Source: Rallus limicola
Lineage: Eukaryota; Chordata; Aves; Gruiformes; Rallidae
Assembly (NCBI GenBank): GCA_022605955.1
Contig: JAKCOZ010000102.1
Span: forward strand, 620,001 to 684,000
Direction: 5' to 3'
DNA: 64,000 bases
A program made the position numbers and the translations under genes. Position 1 is the first letter of the stretch. Each line of letters opens with the position of its first letter. The notes beneath the pieces are model-generated. The model was not told where the DNA came from. It did no database searches and saw only the letters and a list, made by a program, of their open reading frames with translations. Below, piece after piece: positions 1 through 13,950 of this stretch.

Positions 1-3000
1 GATGACAGCTACTGACAGAGATTGCTGGGCACAGATCTTCTACCCGGGGTTCAGAACAGTAATCCATTTTCAGTGACATGACCACTACAATTCCCTCTAC
101 GCTGTCTAACAAAGTTTGTCAGATACCTTGAGTCACATTGATGCACTTTTCTGAGTTTGAGCCCTGCTCCTAGAAGTCACCCACTTGCTGTGTGCAACCA
201 GCAAGCCAGCAGGTCCAGAAGATTTCCATGTGGGTGCCCAGGGCTGGAGCAGACCTTCTGACTGCAGGGTGGCAGGGCTCAGGGCTGCTTGGTGCTTCCC
301 AAGATATAGACACACACCCTGTGACCCTGTGCCTTGGGCTACCTTGATCTCCACGTCAACTGTGCAGGTCTGCAGTATAACTGCGCTATAACACTCTGAC
401 TTCACAGCGATGGTAAAACTTCTTTGGTGTCTGCACCATGAGATATATTATTAACAACCAATTTCTTTGTCCTTCCAAGGACATTTTGTCCTGGTCTCTC
501 AATGTGCTCTGTAAACATGACTTAATGCATTTCCCTTGGCTTCATTTCATGTCGTTCTTTTTAATTTTAGCTTGTATCTGAAACGAATGGGATGAAACTG
601 TGTAAAAGGACATTTAAGATTGAAACCCAGTTAGAAAAGTGTCCCAGCTGCACAGTGTGTAGTCTTGGCAGTATTTCCCAAGGTGAGGGGATGGAAGCCC
701 TGCCACTTAAATCATGTTAATGTGGGCTCAGTAGGCAGCTGGGCAATGTGCTGTGGGCCACAGTGCCCACACACATCTTCCCACCCCAGACCTGAGGCTT
801 GAAACAGATACACGGGGGGCAGACATCTTTTTGCAGTCTCCCTTTTCAAAAACAAAAGAGAGTCTGATTTTCTTCTGCCCTCCGTTTCCACAAACAGCCC
901 CTCAAACAACTGACTGGCAGAAACACCAAAGAAAGCGTGGGCTGATGTCAAAGCTTGCTGAGATCAATTAACAAATCAGGGGACAGCAGCAGGAAAGGTG
1001 GTCCCTTGGTGATGCACCTGACCGGGAACATACTAACCCTGTGGGAGGCAGGAGTATTCTCCAGGAAGGTCGGGTTCTGAGCAGTGTTGGGAGCTGCCTG
1101 CTCCTGCTGACTGCACACAGAGAATGAGTTCTCAGTCTGGAACAAGCAAACAGTTTTCAACAGTGAGTCAAACAGAGAAAATAAGGGGGGAGTGGAACAG
1201 AAAACTTGCAGAGGATGAACTGCATTGAATAAATTACTGACTATGAGTAAGCCCTGCTGTGCTCAAGAGGAGAAAATGAGCTGTTTAAAAGATTCTAATG
1301 CCTTTCAAAATGCATCAAAAAGTCTTTGCTTTTTCTTTTTGCTTAACAATCCTGAAATATTTTAACTACTTTTCCACCAAACCTGGAGCACCCTGGAATT
1401 TATGAATAATGGCAAATAATTTCTTCCCAATCCTAACAGTGCTCCTGTGGCATTTGTGTTCCCTACTAACAGTGGGAGCTATGTAGCTTACTGGGCATTT
1501 GGAGAGGAACAACCAAGGCCACCCTTCAGAACTGTTTCATCATCGCATGCAGCCCTGATCCCAGTTGCTTTAGTATCCATAGTAGCTGAGCATGGCACCA
1601 CCAATTCTACATGTGATGCCCAAATGCTGTCACTCTCCTTGGAGAAAAGCCTCCATCTGCTCTCCAGGTGGCAATCCTCTGTCTGCTGCACAGTGCTAGC
1701 ATGTCCACCACATCCCACTCCTGCCTGGACTCCTTACACAGCGTACAATACTACATCATTCATGTTCCTGCTCTTCTGTATCAAAACAACCTTCACAGTA
1801 GAACTGACTTTGTGATGGTTTAGACAAGGACATAAATATTACAGTGCTTGAATCATGGTGTAGCAGTTGATGGTCTCTGAAAGAGAAGAAACCAAAAGCA
1901 CTGTTGGAAGAGCCAGGGTTTCCTGATACTCTGGGATGTCCCACTTGGCAGAGCAGTGTATAAATTACACACTTCCCAGATCGTGTCCCTTCAGCTTCAG
2001 TTGATTCCCAGGCTATGTCTGCACTGCTGAGCAAGACACTGACAGCTTGGGAACTTAAGCACTGGACCACCAATCATCTGTCCTGCTTAATTACTAGCTC
2101 ACACTCTGGCACTACTTCAGCCTTTGCTAAGAACACTCTCTAAAACAATGCCTGACCATTGTTTGGACACCACCACAAATCAGGAACCACTGCCAATAGG
2201 CAGCATGGGCAAGTGTACAGTCTCGTGCTATGAAAACACTGCTCTGATGGAGAGCATGTGCTTTGAACTAAAAAAGAATTGCACAAGAAATTCAGGCTTA
2301 TGCCTTAGGCCTCCACATGCTGGAGCTTCATAATGTGGACTCAACCAAATCCACACTGCCTGACCCCAGGGCTCATGGAACTGCCTGTTCTGTTCGGTGC
2401 TGTTGCAGAGCTGGCTGCTCCTCACAGAAAGCAAGTCCCGTCCTGGTGAAAACATCACGGTGGGAATTGCTGCGGAACGGCCTGGTACTGTGGGCACGTT
2501 ATGGCTGGGTGGGGGGTGCTGCCTTCCCTTCCTCCCGCTGAGCTGCCAGGCCAGAACACGGCCTCCTGCCCACCAGTGCCGCGCTGTGCTGCCAGACCAC
2601 ATCTGACTGCAGGCACCCAGCCTGTCTGGTTGACTCTGTGCAACCAGGAGCTGCCCAGGGCACTGCTGCATGTCACCGTGGGCTGCAGGTTCGGGGTGGG
2701 GCAAGCGTTTCTTTTGGAAGAAACCCCCTCCTTTAAAGCCTGGTAAGGGCCAGCCAGGAGCACTAGAAAATGGGAAGCATTCCCATCATGCCATTTCAGC
2801 CTTTACCGGACCTTGTCAGACTCCATTGCTCACAGGTTCACATCAGGAACACAGCTGCAGTTGAGAAGGCTTCTGGGGCCTTTGTCCTTCATGTTCCCCT
2901 GGCAGAAAGATCTTTCACCGCAGTAGTGCCCGGAGCTCTTCTCTAACTCAGTGGGCCCCAGAACTGCTTGTGGCCAGTGGCTCTTTCAGACATGGCATCT

Positions 3001-5540
3001 GCCTCAGCCCCTGCATCCCTCTCTGCTGCACCGAAAGGAGAGGAGAGCAGAGGCCCACAACCTGTCCTGCCTCCCATGTACCCCCAGCAGTGGCAGATCG
3101 AGGGCAGGCATGATCCAACCACTCAGACGATTTCAGCAGGTGACGAACTCAAGGGAGATGCCCAAGCCAGGTTAAATGCCTCCAAACTCTTGTATGTGAA
3201 CTAAAATAGGGGAAGACAGACCGGTTTCAAGCAGTGATCACATTGTGCTTGTCTGAAGTGTAAAACCCAAACTCCCAGGTCATGTGAAGTTAGAAATGTT
3301 TTTTCATTTTCTCATGGGAACATGATGCAAAAGGCTAAGAACCAATAGCTGAAAGAAAAAAGTATCTGAAATATGCATTATTTTATTCTTCCCATGTTTT
3401 TGCAAGTGAAAAATGTTACACATGAAATGAAACTTAGAGAGCCCTTTTACTTTATCAAAATGAAAGGAAATTTGGGGAGGACGATGCTTCACTCAGTATG
3501 CATGTTTTTATTGATCTCCAAAAGATTGATGAAAGTGAAAAAATGTGGCCCTGAACAGAGAAACAAAGTGTTTCAGCCCCTGAGAAAGTGCCATGGCAAA
3601 GCAACTGACCAGCAGCAGCACTGACAGTGTGACCTGGGAACAGGACAGCTTGCAGGACCTCAGGAGCCACAGCCCTGCACACCTCAGCAGGGGAGCTCCA
3701 GGTCTGCTGCAGCAGCGAGATGCATCGGCAGGGCTGTGCAGCTTACAGAACAGGCACTGCCATCTCCTCTGCATTATCCTTTACTCTCCCTCCCCCTCGG
3801 CTCATAGAAACTCTGATCTCCACTGTGAAGTGCAGATACTCTCTGCATCTGAAGTGCAGATACTCTCGATGCAGCCCAGGTGTCCTTAATAACATCTCTT
3901 TTTTTGCCTCTGCTCCACTGTGATTTGCAGCTGCCATCACTCCCTGCAGCCTAGCCCAACTCACCTGTTTGCCCTTACTTAGAGAGCCAAATGCAGGCTC
4001 CTCTCTTCCCTGTGGATGGCTCCCCTCCCTCAGGGTGTGAACAGCCTGGGGGTCAGCTCAGGTCCTCACCTCCTTTCACATCTTCTGGCCCTGGTGCTGC
4101 CACTGGTCCCTTTCCTGCAGGACATTCCAGTGGTGAGTACTCACTTGTGCTGCAACTGATGCTTTGCCTGATGCCCAGTTCTGGCTGTGTGACGTGGTCT
4201 TTTGCTCACCTAACCCTTCTGTTCCTGGAGTTTCCCCTGACTTGAGTCATTAGTAGCATAACATTTGGTACAGTGCTTATCCAAACTGGAAACACCTGCA
4301 AAACTTGTGGGACTGTAGCTGACAGAAAGGGAGAAGGACCTTTGTGAGGGTCAGGCTGAAGGATGCAAAGCTATGCCAATGAGAAAAAGATGCTAGAGCT
4401 GATTTCTGTGCCTCCATTGCTCTGCCTCTGTGTGCTGGAAGTCTGCTTTGCTACTGCAGAGTGGGTCCCAAGCCTGTTCTTGTGAGGACAGTCTATCTGA
4501 AGCCTCTGACCCCTAATTAATGTAAGTTGGGAAGGTTGAGCATGCATCTCTGGATCTTGGGGTGCAAAGTTCATACAGGGATTCCTGCATGTGTCTTTCA
4601 TTAAGGCAGTGATGGGGAGTCATGAGGAAAGGGCAGTTTAGGGAAGTTAGGCCACTGTCTTTACACCGTAAGGGACAGCAAAGACAGCAGCATGGAGAGG
4701 TCTGAGCAAGGAGCTGATACCACCTCTGGTTACTTTCCCTGGATGTTGTGCCTGCATTTGCCTGTTTTCTAGAAGAAGCAGAAATGTTTGTTTCCTCCTC
4801 TACTGCCCTCCCAATTTCTGTGTCTCCTAAAGAAGGCAATTAATTGCTCTGCCAATGTGTGCCAGAAACAGTGCCTGCACAAAAAGAACGGACAGTTCAC
4901 TTCCACAAGTTCGCTTTCTCCTTGTCCCTACTTCTCTGCTGGGGGAAGGGGAGCAGCCGCTGCCTGCCTGGGAAAGCCAGCCCCTGCTTGCCTCTCTGCA
5001 GCAGCTCAGAGTGGCAGAATCTCAACAAGAAGCCAACAATGTGCCCTGTGGCCAGGCATCAGGCCTATCCCAGGCAGCTGCCAGCACCTGCCGACATTCC
5101 CTCTGCTCCCAGGGAGCACCCTCTATGGTGGTCTCGGAAAGCACACTGTGCTTAGGGAGAAGCATGGGGATGAGGAGGGATGAGGCAGGCAGCGGCTGTG
5201 ATATTTCTGATCGTTGCTTGATAGGGAGTTGAATAGAACCTGGTTCGTGTGACTACTCTGTCAGGTCCCTGTGTTTTTCCCCTCGGGTCCTAGCAGAGTG
5301 CTGTAGCTGACATAATGGCACCAAAGCTCGTGTTGTAGCTTGTAGGGTGGCGATTCCCAGGGTGAGGAACTCGCTGCTGTCAGTTCAGCGGCAGTTACTC
5401 ATCAGGGCTGCTCCAAGCTGCCTGGGAAGATGGCTGCTCCACCGCTCCCTCTTCGGAGCCTGTGAGCGGGCACAAACCTTTCTTTGCGTTACTTTTACCC
5501 AGGCTTTAAAAATAAAACCTGGCCCCAGGCTGAAAGTCCT
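1..5540. other. Non-coding stretch, no supported gene
   Basis: All reading frames here are short and none resembles a known protein family or shows a convincing exon chain. The only structure I see is a small tandem duplication near 3.83 kb, listed separately. The stretch is probably intergenic DNA, or intron of a transcript whose exons I cannot recognise. Confidence 0.5.
3827..3874. repeat. Two-copy 24-bp tandem duplication
   Basis: Two adjacent 24-base units (3827-3850 and 3851-3874) share their first 17 bases, GAAGTGCAGATACTCTC, and then diverge. It is a short local duplication with no sign of function. Confidence 0.8.
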
Positions 5541-5549
5541 CCTCCGCTG

Positions 5550-6130
5550 ACCAGCGGCCCTTTCCCTGGAGAGTCTGCGAGCCAGGACCGCCAGGAATGT
5601 TCCCACCAGCTCCCGCCGCCCCGCCCGCCGCGGAAGAAACCGTCAGGCTGCTGCGAAGCAGCGCTGGGGTCCGGGGACCCTGTCCCGGCAGAGCGGCGGC
5701 AGCTGCGCCCCGGGCGCGGCGCAGCAGCGACACCCGGCGGGGGCCGGGGCCAGGGCCGAGAAACGCGCTGTGCCGCGGGGCTCTGCTTGTGTGGCGGGCC
5801 CCGCCCGGCCCCGGGCAGCGCTGCGGCTCCCCGGGGGCGAGGGGCGGCCGCCGGACTCGTGACGCGCTGAGCCCCGGGCGGGAGCTGCCGGGTGCGGGTT
5901 CCCCCCCGGCTTTCGAGGGACGCCCCTGCCTCGGACCGGCCTCGCTCTTGTGCGGGCTCGGGTCGGGCTTCCGCGCCGCACGGGGCCGCGCTGCGCGCCT
6001 CCAAGGCGGACGGGCTGCGGGGCACCCCGTGTGTTCGGCCGAACAGCCGCGCTCGGGTGTGCAGCGGGAAGGACCGTGACACCCCCGAGGGGTGACAGCA
6101 GCGTGTGTACAGAGCCGAGGCATTTGCCGC
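5550..6130. promoter_or_regulatory. CpG island, unassigned promoter
   Basis: Base composition changes abruptly to very GC- and CpG-rich sequence, with many CGG, GCGC and CCCGG runs, between about 5.55 and 6.13 kb. AT-richer sequence lies on both sides. In birds such islands normally mark promoters. The frames open through it are Pro/Arg/Ala-rich on both strands, as expected of GC-rich DNA, and match no family, so I do not call them genes. It could drive the primary transcript of miR-223, about 13 kb downstream on the + strand, or an unrelated transcript on either strand. Confidence 0.6.
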
Positions 6131-6139
6131 GAAGCACCG

Positions 6140-9100
6140 CGTTCCTCCCCAGTGCATCAGTCACCCGGAATCTGGCTTTGTATCTAGTCGAAAGTTGCAA
6201 ACCCTTAGGTAAAACCTTAACACATCATATGGAAGTCGTACACACAGGGCAGTTCTTGAACTATTCACACCTGTCTCTAGGTCCTTCCGAATTCTGTGCT
6301 GGGGTTTCTTTCCCCTATACGACACTGTAAGAGCAGCTTAATCTTTGCTGGAGAACGCCTCTGCAAAGCCTGCCCATCAGTTAGAAATGTACCTACCTAG
6401 AAAGCCTACCCTGCCTCACAGAGTTTCTGTCTGCTCCAGCTGTAAGACCTAACATCTGTATTTACTCAACCTTTGACAGGAAGCCATGAGACCAGCCCTG
6501 ACCCTATCAAGCCCTCCGATCTGCTCTGCAGGCAGCCCATAGAGGCCTGTCTGGTTGCCTGCTGGAATTTTAAGCTGTTCAGCAGAGTAATCAGTGTGCT
6601 GACATTAATACCTTGCTCAGGCATCATGCTCTGATGGGCAATTTCTCATCTCTCTCAGTGCAAAGTCTTAAGTGCACTGGTTTAAGGCTGGAGTGCTGTG
6701 TAAAACACGTAGTTCTGTGCCTTGCTGGATTTGTGCAGTGTTCCATGAGCTGCTTTGAAAGGAGATGGTTGTTTGCATACTTGAACTCTTCGGTCTGAGG
6801 GTTTTCAAAGATTGTTGGTGTTCACATCCTGGAATAAGGTTAAGCCATCAAGTTCAAAGAAACTTCTTCCCTTTCTTATTTTTCCATGCAGTTGCCTGAA
6901 GGAGTCTCTAATTCGTACTGGGATGAGTAAAGAATGTCAAGCAGCTCAGCTGCTCTGGGAAAGGGAGAGAAATCCCCAGTTACTACAAGCTGACACTTCA
7001 GGCTGTGTTCCTGCTCTAGGCAATGTCACTGTTAAGCGTTGCAGTGGGAAGAGGTGTGCTGATGGAGTTTCACTGGAGTACAAGATGCTCCAGAATGTCT
7101 CAAGAGCTCCATCACAAGAGGGAAGATGTGCTGGAAATAGATACTGGGTGTTGGAGATACTCTGGTCTGGCAGGTCTCTCCCGGTTCAGCTATGTGATTT
7201 AATGAATACTGTCTTAAGAGTCTCAGAAGAAGAGAAAGAGCTGCCTAGGTTATGAGGACTGTGATCTTTCAAAGTATAGCTTTCCTGGTGGGAAGGGTGA
7301 AAAAGTTGCAGGCAAACAAGGCAATGCTTAGGGAAAACAATTTGTTTGGGGTGCCCTTATCCCATTGCAAAGGGGTCTGATGAAGGAGGTGATGCTGCTA
7401 TGGGAGGCGTCTTTTGGGGACAGCAGCTGCAAAGACCTTGTGTGTCCAAACAGGAGAGGCTTGATGCAATGGTTACAGGGAGGCCCAGCAGCATGATGCC
7501 TCACACTGAAAGGCAGATGCAAGTGGTACAGCAAAACTCTCTTTTGTTCTGTTACAATGGTTTCTGCAGCTGAAGAGCAGCTCTGATCTTGGGGAAGCAC
7601 TTCATTGCCACAGAGGGTGATGGCTGATGCAAACCCAACTGTCACTGTTGAGCAACACAGCATGCTAGCCAGGAGCTAGCGGTCACGTACTTCCCTACAG
7701 CAATGACTCTGCAAGCAAAGGCAGCAGTGTTGAAATGCCCCCTGTGCGCTAAAAGCGGGGTGAGCGATAAGCCACACATCTGCCTCCTCCCGGAAGCCCA
7801 AAGCGAAGGGTCCCAGCATGGCAAAGGCTGACATCTTGGCGACGCTGCAGCGGCCGCCCGTGGGAGTGCAGGACTGATAAATGCACCATTTCGGTACTGT
7901 AGGTATTCATGGTAGCTCCCGTGCTGTTCCTGCAGTTTTTTCTGAGGTTTAACTGAAGAGCAGAACATCTGCCCAGCACCAGACAGGGGCTGGCTGACCT
8001 GACACCCTATCGCTCGGGGGTCGCCAGCAGCAGATGCCAAGGGAAGAATGGAAGAATGGGCAACTGGTATCTCTCTGGCACAGCCCTGCTCTCCAGTTAT
8101 CTGTGGCTTGGGAGCTTTTCAGAAGCGGTATCTCTGAGCTGAAAAGGCCTGATGTGTTTTTCTTCCCTGACTTTCCCAATTGCTTTTGCTGGCAATGGCC
8201 CCTTGAGCAAAGGAGAGGCACAGTCTGAGACCACTGCCTTGGAAGGCTGCTCTGCAAAGCTGCTTTTTCCGATGCATTTCCATGCAGGAGAGAGCTTGAT
8301 GTAGTTCAGAGACTGTGGCCACAGAGCAGGAGCCTGTGGGTTTAGCACAGGCCTTCCTTGCCATGCAGTGTAGTAGTCAGCACTGCTTTGTACCCAGGAT
8401 GTTCACCGATAAGATCTCCAGAAACTGGCAGCAGAGACACTTGGCTAACACGTGTTTTCTGAAAGTAACATGCAGAGAATAGTAATTTAGCATGTTCAGT
8501 AAAAGACAACAATTAGCATCAGAAACACAATCACTCTTGTCTTCATTGTCTGTGAAAAAGAATCAGCATAGTCCTGTGTTTTTAACAATTTAAATGCTTG
8601 CTAAAACTTCATGATGTTTCAAAAAAGAAAAGTGGATCCATGTCTCTTACTAGTATTCCAGGACTGGATTCCCTTCTTCAGGATAAGGTGTATGGAGTAA
8701 TTGTACTGACATCAGCAGTGACTAAAGTGCAGCTCCATAGCTTCTAATTTCTTTCAGAGATAAAGTCTATCAATCTTTCACACCTAGAGTGAGACTTTCC
8801 TCTTTGCCTAGCCCCGTAACAAGATTACTGCAAGAGAAAAGATCATCCTCTGAGGGAGCAAACATGGGAAAATGTGCCTTTATTTTTCAGTGATGGGCTG
8901 AAATGAAGGAGACAGAATGCTGCAATATGAGCTAATTTTGAGGCAAACCCTCTGGGCAAGGTTGTGATTCTTACACAGCACCTGTGAACAGAGAACTGGC
9001 CTTGGCTGAACAGGGATGGCAGACTTGGGGAAAACAAAGGGAGGTCTGGCTTTCTTCTAATCATACAAAAGTCTAGCTGTGGCAATTAAGATGGAATAAG

Positions 9101-12100
9101 AATGACCCCAAGCTACCTGAGCCCACCTGGCTTCTGGCCGATAGTGTTTTCCTGCCTCCCTAGGATTACAAAGTTAACGCTGCTGTAATTCACAGTGTGC
9201 TGCTATTTACTAATAGTGTGTGCTGCACAGGATGTCTTTTGGTCATTCGGTGACTGTGACAGTTACTGGGGTTTTCTTATCTCTCACTGTCCATCCGAAA
9301 AACAGCTCTCAACCTCCTAGTTTGTGTCTTTTGCTTAATTTTTTTTTCTTACCCAGAGGCCTAAAATAAGAAGTGACAAACACACAATCAGCCACGAACA
9401 GAAACATCCTCCGTCTGCTGGAGTCCACCCTCTGGCTCTCACCACTGTGTGCCTGCCTGAAAAGGGACATGAAGGGAGAGAGGTACCATTTACCACAAAA
9501 CTGGAACATCCACATGGTGTGTTGATTTTTTGTTTTCTGAGTAAGGTAGAGAAGGGAAATGGAAACAAGGTGTTGGTGTGACTCACAGCCAGGTTAGCCA
9601 GGAAGGCAGGGCTCATGTGAGCATGTGTTTTGCTGAAGGAAGTAGTGAGCAGGCAGGCTGGAAATGAGGCTTCAGTCCGCAGGCAGACTGGTAGTGAGGC
9701 TGCAATGTCTCTGACTTCACTTGCTGGCTGAGGAGATTCCTCCCCAGTGTCCAGCTGCAGGGTTAGAGGCCAGGGTCATGGGAGGATCTCCCCAGTGAGT
9801 TCATGTACAGCTCAGCCTTCAAAGAATAGTTGTCATTCTTTCCTGTGTTGTTGTAGGTTTTTCTTTTAGTGCCTAGAGCTAAGCTGTGGCTTCATCACCC
9901 ATCTTCTGGGGAGGAGGAACTGTGAGCATGCTCACCCTGTCTTTCTCCCTGGAGAATCCTGCACCACGAGTGCTTCCAGACATAAGGCTCAGGACTGCTC
10001 CTGATGTCCTGTTTCCTTCTGCCCTCACTCTGCTGTGGCGTTGCTCATGTGAAAGACCATCTTTGTACTGTTTTTCCCCTGTGTGTGTTCATGATAGGCT
10101 GACACTGGACCTCTCTGCTTCACCCACAGAGCACTTGTAATGCTGACAGGTGTCAGAGTTCAGCAGCATTTGGACAAGCTGACAAGAATGGTGTCTAGAG
10201 CTGACTGCTGGAGCTTTTGCTGCTGGTTTCTTTAGAGCCTGGGGCACTGACACCATGATGCAGGGTAAGTTAGCAACTGCTGTTCACAGGGACAGCTCAA
10301 GGAAAAATCTGGTAGCAACTGCTCTTTAAGATTTAATCTAAAAGCTGTATTGACCCAAGGATGGAGAAAAAGAACTTTAAAATTATCCTTAAACAGTTAG
10401 CCAATGCAGGAGTACATAGTATTCCTCACTTGGGAGGAGAACCTGAGGGAGAGTGGTTTGGTATTTTTGGGTTTGATGTACAAATAATTGGTATTTGCAT
10501 CTATTCATACAGTGGTGTCAAAACTGAAGGCCTCAGTTTTGGGGGCTGCTGGATGGCAGATCTAGGTCAACTGAGCAAACTGAAATGAAAGGCAGTCATC
10601 AGTAACTGGAATCAGGCCTGATGGTAATACATAGCTTTAATTCCTTCATCAAGAGGAGCTTGTTGGCTTTTAAGCTGTTTGTGCAGTGAACTGTCCCAAG
10701 GAAAATTTCCTGGCATCCTGTAAAGGCATACTGACCGATGGAGCAAGCTGTGTTCCCCTGGCCTTGGCTCAGCCAGGATGGATTCATCAGTGCAGAACAG
10801 CACTGATGTAGAATGAGCCCAGATTTGCCTGTGTCCAGTACAAACCTGCTAACCCCTCGTGCCTTACTCCATGAGAGGTAAAAAGTACAAGAACTTGAAA
10901 CTACAATGCAAGAGGACTTGCTGCATGCTAATCAAATGGCGTGTGCATCTCTTTCTCAAGTTGTTTTCCAAGAAAGTTTTGTGGCTTGGGGAACAGTATG
11001 CAGAAACCTCTAAGATGGTGCTTGCTGGCACAGTATGTAATGTCCCCAGCTTCTCTATCTCCTCTCTTCCTCTTCCCAGAACAAGCCACAGAGCTGCATG
11101 CTGCAAACATGCTGTAAAAACTAACTCGATTAGGAAATGTCAAGTGCAGGAAATGTTGAGTGCAATTTCAAGGCTATTGCACAGAGCAGGGTGGTGTGGT
11201 GAACATTTGCACACTGCAGAGGAAATGGGCTTCACTGTGAAACGTCCACCTTGGGCATCAGCTTCAGGACTGTGCAGCAGCTGGGTGCAGTGCAGAGCAG
11301 AGCCGTGTACTCGCTGGAGCGAGGCATGTGACTGCCCGCTGTCCCAGCTAGCAAGGTGCAGGTCTGTGGTGGCACATTCACTTGAAGCTCATCACTGAGG
11401 CTCACGTTGCTGTACATAAATCAGCGTGAAGCTGGCTGGGTTGGGTAGTGCTGTGGGATGCAGGCAAAGGGTTCAGTGGGAGCTGGCAGTGAAGAATCCA
11501 AGTGTCTAATGGGAGGCTTGCAGGCATGACCTAAGGCCTTTTTGTGGAGCATGCAAGGGTCTTGCTTCTTGTCAAAGTGATTCAATTTCATTACTGTTTT
11601 GGGGTTTTTTATTATCCTGTTTCTTGCCCTGGGTATTCAAAGTCAAAATCATTTGTGCCACCACCCAAGGGGAGCATGAAACATCCAAAGAGCATTTTTC
11701 TCTGACTCAGATCCCAGGCTTGCAAGGGTTGCTGCCAGGTGCAGCCAGGTGACACAAAAATGAACAGGGCAAAATTACCAAACTTCTTTAATGCCTGAGA
11801 TGCAGAGGACCTGATCTGCAGGAGTCTGCAGCTTGGAGGCAGGGGATGCACATCCTTTGCCAGAGGGCTCCTGTTACCTACCAGCCTATCTGCAGGTGTA
11901 GTACCTTACATCTGGGCACCTGAATTTGGTGCTTTTCACAATTCATTTTTGAGATGTGGTGGCCAAAAAAGATGATGATGATTTAACTGCTGAACTCCTG
12001 AGTAGTAAAGGCAGCATGTTTTGACAGTTAACTTTAGAGCAGTATGGGGATCCTTGCCATGAAGGTGAAGCCAGTCTTGCTCTAACCTTTGCAGTTCCTT

Positions 12101-13900
12101 CAGGGCAATTTAAGTTGTGAATATGTCAACATAGTCCTTTTTCTAATGAAAGCATTTGAATAGTCTACACAGGACTACAGATATGTATGCAAAATGAGTT
12201 TTTCCTTTGCCTGGGGACTGGGATCAATTCTGATCCACAGTATTATGCATCAGCACTACTGCCAGTAAGGTACAGGGAGTCCCATAGATTGTAAACAGCA
12301 TGTGAGCAAGATCAGAGATAAGCCATGGTATTTTATCAATCATACTGAAAACCTGATATAGAAACGAGTAGAAAGGAGTGCTCAGTTCAAATCTGTTTGC
12401 ATAGCAGAAAATAGAGATTCACAGTTAAATGCTTCTGTTTGAGAAGATGATTGGGAGGATCTCTGCTAGAGATGGTTGTAGACTGGGGATTTGCTGATCC
12501 AAACTTAGGTCTGGGCTTCTAGAAATTGCAAAATGTGGTCGTATTTGCTTTGGGTGTTCTCAGTCACCCATGTTTTTGTTTTTTTTTTTTAAATTCAGCA
12601 CTGACTTACATTCTAATGAGAGGCACCAAATATTCTGATTTTCAGTGCTTTCTTTGTGCTGTATCCCCTCAAAAAAATGGAAATAAAGCATCTCCTTTAT
12701 TATTTTCTATAGACCTTGACCTGGAAGTTCAACCATTTCAAAACCTTTTGAGCACAAGCAGGAATAAGAGAGAGTAGAAAAGAAAGCCTAGAAAAATACT
12801 ACACAAAATATGTGAACAAACTCACTTACTTCTCCCAATTAAAACCAAAGTAAAAACAAAACACCCCCCTCCCTTTCCATTCCTCTTTTATTGTATATTT
12901 TAAAACACATGCAGATGAAAGAGGAACTGGACAGTAACTGTATTCCTCATTATCTAACTATCCCTCAGGCTCAAGGGCCAGATTTTGCTTGTAGCAAGAA
13001 GACTGGGCTCACAGGTGTCTGCATACAGGCCCAGGGCTTGCTCACAAGTGCTCCCAGGAAGCTCAGTGTGCACGGTTACTTGGAGGCATAAGTGTTTTCC
13101 AGATCAGGAGTTGGGACGAGGCTGCATGACCATAATAAAGTATGTGGCTGCAGCCTAAGCGTGCTGATAGCATAACTGACAGTTGATGGGTTAATGCAGG
13201 CCTGGGTAGCAAGCAGATCTGCATGTAGTTTGGCTGCAGAGATGGACAGCATGGGGAGGCTGGGAGAGGAAAACCTGAGAGGCAAACACTGGAAAGGAAG
13301 GGCAGCAGCTGTGTGCTGGGAGTGAGAAAACCCTCCTATGAGAAGAATCCCAAAGTCTGTCGCACTGGCATGGCTAGCTGATGGCAAACGTGCTTAGTAT
13401 AATGCAGGCATATTTTTTACGAGTCCTGGCCTTACAAAATTAGGCGGCACACCCTCCTGGCCTAGAGAGAGGAGGAGTGTCACTCCCAAATGCACACTTT
13501 TGCCTGAGTCACTTTGCCTTCCACAGCACTGGTGGTGACAGAAGGCTAGCTCAAGCACAGGCACCTCGTTGACTGCAGCAGGCGAATGAGCCTGGTTCTT
13601 GAGCAGGGTGCAGCCAGGGGCATGGGGCCTTGCTGCTGTGGGCCGGGTGGCCGTGAGGTGGTCTGACTGGGGACAGCCGGTGTGGCTTCCCCAGTGACCT
13701 GCTCTGCACCACCTTCAGCTGGAGGAGGGTGGCTGCCAGCTCCCTATGGCCCTGGCCTGCTGAGGCGAAGTGGTTGTGTGGGGCAAAGGTGCACAGTGCT
13801 AGCCCTCCCCCAGCCACCTCTCATGCTGCTCATGGGCTTTAGGCCCCGGCAGCAGGATGAGGACAGCTGCTTTCACAACCTGGATGTGTTGTCACTAACA
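6140..13900. other. Non-coding stretch, no supported gene
   Basis: No recognisable exon, RNA gene or autonomous mobile element was found. A diverged 30-bp tandem duplication (9649-9708) and T-rich tracts (for example near 12.58 kb) are the only visible structures. It is likely intergenic, or intron of a miR-223 precursor transcript. Confidence 0.45.
9649..9708. repeat. Diverged 30-bp tandem duplication
   Basis: Units 9649-9678 and 9679-9708 both begin GCAGGCAG and continue with a CTGG..TGAGGCT core, matching at most positions. No function is suggested. Confidence 0.6.
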
Positions 13901-13904
13901 TCCA

Positions 13905-13940
13905 GACGTTTCCTGTTATCTAACCTCAGCCTTATCTTCC
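13905..13940 (+). promoter_or_regulatory. ETS/GATA-like motif cluster
   Basis: Within 36 bases there is an ETS-type TTTCCTG (13909-13915), an inverted GATA motif TTATCT (13916-13921) and a second inverted GATA motif CTTATCTT (13931-13938). A TTTCACAAC half-match to a C/EBP site lies about 30 bases before the ETS motif. ETS factor PU.1 and C/EBP proteins are the known activators of miR-223 in mammals. That this is the bird control element is inference from position and motif content. Confidence 0.25.
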
Positions 13941-13950
13941 CCATTCGCAG

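Noticed and set aside
5495..6200. Open frames of about 160-220 codons on both strands in the left CpG island
   Set aside because: Same compositional effect: several frames are open at once with low-complexity content and no family signature. I keep only the CpG island.
10859..11398. A 179-codon + strand open frame
   Set aside because: No homology, no splice context, and residues typical of random translation (many Cys, Ser, His, no domain pattern).
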